NCBI GenBank assembly: GCA_910584305.1
Contig: CAJTZW010000005.1
Location: 29,891-93,890, forward strand
Reading direction: 5' to 3'
DNA: 64,000 nucleotides
DNA from: an uncultured Bacilli bacterium
Lineage (GTDB): Bacteria; Bacillota_I; Bacilli_A; RF39; UBA660
The notes under the pieces are model-generated. The model worked only from the letters and a program-made list of their open reading frames with translations. It did not search any database and had not been told where the DNA came from. Numbering within the stretch: the first letter of the stretch is position 1; each line of letters begins with the position of its first letter. Both the position numbers and the translations under genes were made by a program. Below are positions 59,537-64,000 of the stretch, in pieces.

Positions 59537-60400
59537 TCAACTTATTATTTTCTTTACCATAGATGTAACATACAAAATGCAAAGGGATAACTTATTTGTT
59601 ATATGAAGTAATCCTATTTGCAATACATTCGCATGGTTATATTCTTTTTGAAAATAAAGTTGACTTTCTTTTAATATCTTAAACTTCTTGATACTGTGGA
59701 TATTTTTGTCAATAATAACAGCATGATTATGAAAAACAGATACATCCGATTGCAACATTACTTTATAGTTTTTCTTCTTTAATTTTTTCGCAATGATATT
59801 TTCTTCATAGTATAGGAAAGTATTTTCATCAAAGAAACCAACTTCTTCTAATGTTTTGGAATTCATACAAAAGAAGCACCCAGATACTGCATCAACCTCT
59901 ACAGTTCCATTATAATAATTTTCATCGTAAAATAATAATCGAGGTCTTAATATTCTATGAATATAAAGAATATTTAATACAGCATCTTGAAGTGGTGTTG
60001 GGATTTTCCATCCACGGTTGAGCCCCTCATGTTCTTTAATCACTGGAGCAACAATCCCATAAGAAGAATTGGATTCTAATAATCGAACTAACGCTTGGAT
60101 ATCTTCGTCTTTATCAATCACAATATCTGCATTGCTAAAAATAATGTTACACTTCCCATATTTTTTAATTGCATACTTACTCCCTATATTCATTCCATAT
60201 GCATATCCTTTATTTTCATCACTTTGTATGACAGAAACTTTATCATTTTTTAAATTCACTAATTTTTCATAAGAATTATCTGATGAATGATTGTCTACAA
60301 TGATAATCTTGTCTAAAATAGAATAGTCTTTAATATTTTGAATCAACTCATATGTAGTTTCATAGTCGTTATAGGTTACAATTACGAATACGTTTTTCAT
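59537..60400 (-). CDS. Glycosyltransferase, GT2 (WbbL-like)
   Basis: This 287-residue enzyme has KNVFVIVTYNDYETTYELIQ, IIVDNHSSDNSYEKL, DENKGYAYGMNIGSKYAIKK and FSNADIVIDKDED, plus GCFFCMNSKTLEEVGFFDEN with the acceptor-side motif. It fits rhamnosyl- or related transferases. It overlaps the upstream gene by 4 bases. Confidence 0.9.
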   Translation of the reverse strand: MKNVFVIVTYNDYETTYELIQNIKDYSILDKIIIVDNHSSDNSYEKLVNLKNDKVSVIQSDENKGYAYGMNIGSKYAIKKYGKCNIIFSNADIVIDKDEDIQALVRLLESNSSYGIVAPVIKEHEGLNRGWKIPTPLQDAVLNILYIHRILRPRLLFYDENYYNGTVEVDAVSGCFFCMNSKTLEEVGFFDENTFLYYEENIIAKKLKKKNYKVMLQSDVSVFHNHAVIIDKNIHSIKKFKILKESQLYFQKEYNHANVLQIGLLHITNKLSLCILYVTSMVKKIIS

Positions 60401-61290
60401 TGTTCACCTTTGTTTATTTTATAATACATTTTAGGACTCTTTCTCATAATATACTTCTTGTACCATGGATTTTCAATATATTTAAAAATATCATGGGCAT
60501 TTAATTCTGCTACATATTTTTTATATTCTTTAGACTTCAAAAAGATTGATTTTTTTATCATTGTGTGTGCAACATAGGACTGTAATAACTTAACATGCTT
60601 AGCATCGGTATGCCTTATATACTTTTCAAATTGTTGATAACCATTAAAACCCTCTATCCTGTTATTTGGCGCCTCAGTTGGATGAACTACATAGCCAATA
60701 TATCCTAGAGATTTCACTTTGCTTGATTGTAGTATCAGGAAAGGTATAAAAGCAAAATATTCTACTTCCATCTCTTTAAATATTGATGGCCAATACTTTA
60801 CCCATAGATTTTTTTTATAGGCATAACATTCTAGTTTATCAATACAATAGTACTTTTGAATTTTAGAGAATGATTTTACCCCAGATAATGTTTCGAAGGG
60901 TAACTCTCTATACATTTTGACACCACTTGTTCCAATTTCCTTCATCTGAAAACGAATTATATCTGGACTATCTTTCAATTTTTTTTCAAGAGTTTTTAAT
61001 AGATTTTTTTCAATAGAACCGTGCTGTTCTAGAAAAATGATATACTCTCCTTTGGCACGTTTTACGCCTTCATTCCTGGCCATTGGGAATTTCATATTTT
61101 TCTTGTGAATATATTTTACCTTGTCTTTACATTCTTCTAACATTTTCTGGATAATCTTTTTGCATTTGTCGGTATTACTTACATCAACAATTATTATTTC
61201 ATAGTCTTGTATAGATTGATTTAAAATACTCTGCAAACTATATGATTGATAATTTTCGTCAACTACCATCACTACACTAAATCTTGGCAT
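60397..61290 (-). CDS. Glycosyltransferase, GT2
   Basis: This 297-residue protein has the GT2 opening PRFSVVMVVDENYQSYSLQS, IIIVDVSNTDKCKKII, NMKFPMARNEGVKRAKGEYI and FLEQHGS in place of the usual DxD, as in variants of the family. It may therefore be poorly active or use a different metal site. The C-terminal part is helical and basic, ending KMYYKINKGEQ. Confidence 0.82.
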   Translation of the reverse strand: MPRFSVVMVVDENYQSYSLQSILNQSIQDYEIIIVDVSNTDKCKKIIQKMLEECKDKVKYIHKKNMKFPMARNEGVKRAKGEYIIFLEQHGSIEKNLLKTLEKKLKDSPDIIRFQMKEIGTSGVKMYRELPFETLSGVKSFSKIQKYYCIDKLECYAYKKNLWVKYWPSIFKEMEVEYFAFIPFLILQSSKVKSLGYIGYVVHPTEAPNNRIEGFNGYQQFEKYIRHTDAKHVKLLQSYVAHTMIKKSIFLKSKEYKKYVAELNAHDIFKYIENPWYKKYIMRKSPKMYYKINKGEQ

Positions 61291-61328
61291 ACCTGTATCT
61301 CCCCTCTAATTGTATCATTTTTTAGTAC

Positions 61329-62039
61329 TTAACACTTCATTTCGTGCTCAGTGTCACACATTGTTCCTAATACTTGTAACATATATTGTGAATAAATCTC
61401 CCTCAACTCTTCTGTCTGTGCAGAAGTAAGCGCAACACTTGAATCTGTCTGAGAATCTACAGTACCTATATGTAGCCCTAAAATTTCACCGTTTTTTATA
61501 AATACAACAGTTGGAAAATAAAGTCGTTTTACAGAACTATCATTTAATCCCTCATATTCCCCTAAATCATCATATAATAATTCAAGTAACTCTTTATACT
61601 CCTTAGTTCCCTCATCATCAACAATAATATTTCCATCCTCGTCAAGGTGTTTTTTATCCCTAATCGATAAGGCGTTAAAGTAGTAAATTTTATCTATTCC
61701 TGTCTCCTTTGCTGCTTCCAATAACACAGGGACTGCATTTCTACACCAAGGGCATTCTGGAAAGCCAAAATAAATCACACCCGTTCCATCTGTGATTACT
61801 TTTTTTATATCATCATAGGAAGCATATATCATTGGGTTTTGTTCGTCAACTGCAATTGTTTTATATAGTTTTTCACTCGATTGCTTTTTATCATTTAAAT
61901 TTTCGTATTCTTCCTTAAATCTCATCGCATCTTCATTACTCTTTATTTCTTTGTCATGATTGTTAACTACCTTTATATAAAGCGTTATTACCATTGTAAC
62001 GAATAATAATGCTGCTACAAATAATTTTTTCTTTTCCAT
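61329..62039 (-). CDS. Membrane-anchored thioredoxin-like protein
   Basis: This 236-residue protein starts at the ATG at 62037-62039 with GAGGTGA upstream; the in-frame extension has no ribosome site. One N-terminal TM (about 5-22) is followed by an extracytoplasmic thioredoxin fold with the redox motif FPECPWCRNAVPVLL (C-P-W-C) and an inserted segment around EDGNIIVDDEGTKEYKELLE. The C-terminus ends MCDTEHEMKC. It resembles bacteriocin-transport accessory/thioredoxin_9 proteins and probably handles disulfides of exported proteins. Confidence 0.85.
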   Translation of the reverse strand: MEKKKLFVAALLFVTMVITLYIKVVNNHDKEIKSNEDAMRFKEEYENLNDKKQSSEKLYKTIAVDEQNPMIYASYDDIKKVITDGTGVIYFGFPECPWCRNAVPVLLEAAKETGIDKIYYFNALSIRDKKHLDEDGNIIVDDEGTKEYKELLELLYDDLGEYEGLNDSSVKRLYFPTVVFIKNGEILGLHIGTVDSQTDSSVALTSAQTEELREIYSQYMLQVLGTMCDTEHEMKC

Positions 62040-62121
62040 ATTTTCACCTCTGCATAAATTATACACTATTTTTAAACTGAAAAAAAGCTTTAAAATCTTT
62101 ATTTTACTAGACCATCATTAT

Positions 62122-62150
62122 TACTAATGGAAAACTTATGTCATAAAATA
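62122..62150 (+). promoter_or_regulatory. SigK-type promoter of the BclA-like gene
   Basis: TACT (62122-62125), a 16-base spacer and CATAAAATA (62142-62150) match the SigK pattern mACm-N16-CATAnnnTA. bclA-type exosporium genes are SigK-dependent in Bacillus. The leader is short and includes AAGGAGGAAT before the ATG. Confidence 0.65.
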
Positions 62151-62170
62151 TTAACGGAAGGAGGAATATC

Positions 62171-63073
62171 ATGCATAAAAACTGTAATAACGATCCATGT
62201 ATTTATAAGGAAGCTTTACAGAAGATAGAACGAGATCAATCGATGCTAGGTAATAGCACCTTTGCAATAGTCGGCCCCACTGGGGCTACTGGGCCTACCG
62301 GACCCGCTGGTGGAGCAACTGGGCCTACCGGAGCAACCGGGCCTACTGGTGCAACTGGACCTACTGGAGCAACTGGGCCTACTGGAGCAACTGGGCCTAC
62401 TGGTGCAACCGGACCTACTGGAGCAACTGGGCCTACCGGAGCAACCGGGCCTACTGGTGCAACTGGACCTACTGGAGCAACCGGGCCTACTGGAGCAACC
62501 GGGCCTACTGGGGCTACTGGACCTACTGGGGCAACCGGGCCTACTGGAGCAACCGGGCCTACTGGTGCAACCGGGCCTACTGGAGCAACTGGTCCTACCG
62601 GGCCAACTGGGCCTACTGGTCCAGTTACACCAATCACAAATGCAGCCTTAATGTTACATGATGAGGGAACTAATACAGTAAATGTCGGAGCTCCAGTTTT
62701 ATTTAGTACAATAAATCTATCAAGTGGAATAACATATAATCCAGCTAACGGAGTATTTACAATCACCCAACCAGGTCAGTATATGGTTCATTGGTGGTTA
62801 AATGTACGAAATCCTGACACCTCAGTCTCTGCATCTGCTTCACCAATAATAGTAACACTAAATCAAGTTACACCATCGGCTCAACTTATCTCATCATCGG
62901 CTACCCACAACTCATTAGGTGACAGAGCAACTGGTCAAGTAAATGGAAATGCAGTGTTTACTGCTACTGCTGGTAGCACATTTAGATTAATTAACGCATC
63001 AACTATTTCTATGCAATTAGTTAAAAATGGTCAATATTCCGGTTCTATTTCAATTATTAGGAATGCAGGTTAA
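62171..63073 (+). CDS. bclA: BclA-like collagen-repeat exosporium/spore surface glycoprotein
   Basis: This 300-residue protein has a short N-terminal leader of ~34 residues, then a collagen-like tract of GPT/GAT triplets (about 35-155), then a C-terminal BclA-like/TNF-type domain of ~145 residues with AALMLHDEGTNTVNVGAPVL, FTITQPGQYMVHWWLNVR and FRLINASTISMQLVKNGQYS. In Bacillus and Clostridioides such proteins form the hair-like nap of the spore; Thr residues are O-glycosylated and the C-domain trimerises. The first residues (MHKNCNNDPCIYKEALQKIE) probably attach to the exosporium base. The BclA anchoring motif of B. anthracis is not seen. Confidence 0.92.
   Translation: MHKNCNNDPCIYKEALQKIERDQSMLGNSTFAIVGPTGATGPTGPAGGATGPTGATGPTGATGPTGATGPTGATGPTGATGPTGATGPTGATGPTGATGPTGATGPTGATGPTGATGPTGATGPTGATGPTGATGPTGATGPTGPTGPTGPVTPITNAALMLHDEGTNTVNVGAPVLFSTINLSSGITYNPANGVFTITQPGQYMVHWWLNVRNPDTSVSASASPIIVTLNQVTPSAQLISSSATHNSLGDRATGQVNGNAVFTATAGSTFRLINASTISMQLVKNGQYSGSISIIRNAG
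62271..62622. repeat. Tandem 18-base repeat coding for GATGPT collagen triplets
   Basis: Units of ACTGGGCCTACTGGAGCA and close variants repeat head to tail. The base composition is much richer in G+C than the surroundings. Copy number is likely to vary between strains. Confidence 0.9.
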
Positions 63074-63108
63074 ATTTAAATTAATGCAGTATTAGATGAA
63101 TTAAATTC

Positions 63109-63118
63109 TATAGTGTGT
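63109..63118 (+). other. Possible MobV-type oriT nick sequence
   Basis: TATAGTGTGT is identical to the core of the pMV158 nick region as I remember it (TATAGTGTG/TTAT), on the strand of the mob gene. It lies ~650 bases upstream of the relaxase, farther than usual, so the call is weak. Confidence 0.3.
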
Positions 63119-63177
63119 CATTAGCATCCTAATCAACTAGGCTACAGGCTTATTGAAGCGGTTGCATAAATATTCTT

Positions 63178-63209
63178 AAGGCTCTAGGTATAAAACCTTC
63201 TGCCTTTTT
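63178..63209 (+). terminator. Probable terminator downstream of bclA
   Basis: AAGGC-TCT-AGG - 7-base loop - CCT-TCT-GCCTT is a stem with an internal 3x3 mismatch, followed by TTTTT. Confidence 0.6.
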
Positions 63210-63220
63210 AGTTGAATGAA

Positions 63221-63242
63221 ATCCTATGCATGCCCATAGGAT
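63221..63242. other. Perfect 8-bp hairpin in the mobilization region
   Basis: ATCCTATG - CATGCC - CATAGGAT. No T-run follows, so it is not a plain terminator. It could be part of an oriT or recombination site. Confidence 0.35.
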
Positions 63243-63585
63243 GTTCTTGTGACTTGATACTAACGATTCAATTAATCGCAGTTTGAATGAAAGAATCATT
63301 TGATGCAATCTCATAAGTTTAAGTTTCAATGATCTAGCGATAAAATAATTTCTATTAAAAATACTTGTAATACATCTAAAACCTAGTTTACTACATTTAA
63401 TTAATATTCATTCAATCTATATTGTTGAGTACATTGTAGCAAAGATTTTTCATAAATAAAAAGTAAGTAACATAATAGGTAAAGTAGATAAACACTTTCA
63501 TCCAATTACAATAGAATTAATTGTTAAAAAATATTTAAAAGAAGATGATTTAGAACTTTATAAATATGATAACTTCATCAATGAA

Positions 63586-63777
63586 ATGCTAGAAGAATAC
63601 GAATATCGAGAAGTAATTATGGCGGTTAACTATATTATTCAAAAATGGAAATCAAATAAAGGATTAGATGAAAATGGCGAAATCATTACCAACCAATATG
63701 GCTATTTCAAAAGTGCTTTGGAAAGTAATTTAAGAAAGATAACACAAGATATTGAATTATGGGAGATTGAGCCATGA
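63586..63777 (+). CDS. Small protein upstream of the MobV relaxase, probably the C-terminal part of a larger gene
   Basis: From the ATG at 63586 the product is 63 residues, but the reading frame is open back to 63460 with coherent codons (KVDKHFHPITIELIVKKYL) and there is no ribosome site at 63586. So this may be a 5'-truncated gene. The end, LDENGEIITNQYGYFKSALE, recalls the C-terminus of plasmid replication-initiator-like proteins in small mobile elements. The stop overlaps the mob start (ATGA), which indicates a common transcript. Confidence 0.5.
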   Translation: MLEEYEYREVIMAVNYIIQKWKSNKGLDENGEIITNQYGYFKSALESNLRKITQDIELWEIEP

Positions 63778-64000
63778 GCTATGCGATTTTTAGAAGTGAG
63801 CCAATTCAAACACTTTCTGATCTAGCCCAAATTGGTAGCCATAATAAACGTGAGAAACAAGCATATAAAAGCAATCCTAATATTCGATTAGAATTAAGTA
63901 AGGATAATATTGATATTGTTCCTTGTAACAATAAATATGTAAAACAATTCTATGAAATCACAAAAGAATATAGGAAAGAACATGAAGAAAAAATGAAAAC
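63774..64000 (+). CDS. mobV: MobV-family relaxase (plasmid recombination/mobilization protein), 3' end outside window
   Basis: The first 75 residues begin MSYAIFRSEPIQTLSDLAQI and have the MobV motif I as GSHNKREKQAYKSNPNI (HNxRxxxxxxNPxI). MobV/Pre relaxases nick at oriT and allow transfer of small plasmids and integrated mobilizable elements. The rest lies beyond the window. The start overlaps the preceding stop codon by 4 bases. Confidence 0.85.
   Translation, partial: MSYAIFRSEPIQTLSDLAQIGSHNKREKQAYKSNPNIRLELSKDNIDIVPCNNKYVKQFYEITKEYRKEHEEKMK

Larger units (their letters stand above)
63074..63585. other. Intergenic stretch between bclA and the mobilization genes
   Basis: Contains an oriT-like decamer (63109-63118), a terminator (63178-63209), a perfect small hairpin (63221-63242) and an inverted repeat CGATT-CAATT-AATCG near 63274. 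From 63460 an open frame without a start codon leads into the next gene. Confidence 0.6.

Noticed and set aside
62236..62766. Long antisense and alternative-frame readings through the collagen repeat tract
   Set aside because: They are repeats of the same 18-base units read in other frames (PVGPVA or LLEQLG patterns), with no start signals.

Overview
This window comes from a low-GC, spore-forming, probably anaerobic member of the Bacillota (Firmicutes). The evidence for sporulation is a SleC-type cortex-lytic enzyme, a gerAA-gerAC-gerAB germinant-receptor operon, dacB-spmA-spmB, and a BclA-like collagen-repeat exosporium protein with a good SigK-type promoter. The evidence for fermentation is pflB-pflA and a small 4Fe-4S ferredoxin. 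An NPxTG sorting signal and a Tad-like apparatus fit a host-associated organism. I cannot place it below phylum or class.

Layout. 1-3.2 kb: a divergent pair of spore-cortex genes (peptidoglycan-binding/LysM protein and SleC-like enzyme). It looks tandemly duplicated and then reciprocally decayed, with a YafQ-DinJ toxin-antitoxin module in the middle. 3.3-4.7 kb: debris of phage-type regulator genes (KilA-N, AlbA_2, ORF6N-PLD) between two copies of the 3' end of tadC. 4.7-15.0 kb: a Tad-like secretion/pilus operon on the minus strand (order of transcription: NPxTG surface protein, two membrane proteins, a ~1000-residue cysteine-rich secreted protein, TadE-like, CpaB, TadA, TadB, TadC). I see no Flp pilin or prepilin peptidase. 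15.2-16.2 kb: broken DinD/RhuM and KilA-N genes. 16.2-24.1 kb: HAD phosphatase, RlmD-type methyltransferase, gerA operon, ferredoxin, RluB. 24.2-25.6 kb: second YafQ-DinJ module, a PC4/YdbC-like protein and a transposase stub. 25.6-30.9 kb: lipoproteins, dacB-spmA-spmB and uppP. 31-39 kb: pflA-pflB, then pcrA and ligA with two small membrane/secreted protein genes between them. 39.1-40.8 kb: RhuM fragments and a Fic toxin with a VbhA-like antitoxin. 40.8-61.3 kb: a large cell-surface polysaccharide locus exported by a TagGH/Wzm-Wzt-type ABC transporter, interrupted at 46-48.3 kb by a Panacea-type toxin-antitoxin locus and a tRNA remnant. 61.3-64 kb: thioredoxin-like protein, BclA-like protein, and the edge of a mobilizable element with a MobV relaxase.

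How the parts fit. Most long genes are ordinary chromosomal functions: spore formation and germination, envelope polymer synthesis, DNA repair and fermentation. Between them sit at least six small accessory islands, each with a toxin-antitoxin pair and/or decayed phage-regulator genes. Two of these are bordered by partial duplications of the neighbouring host genes. The candidates for new biology are the Tad-like operon with its cysteine-rich protein, the Panacea locus with an unrecognised toxin, and the membrane-protein cassette inside pcrA-ligA. All family assignments come from reading motifs by eye; no database search was run.
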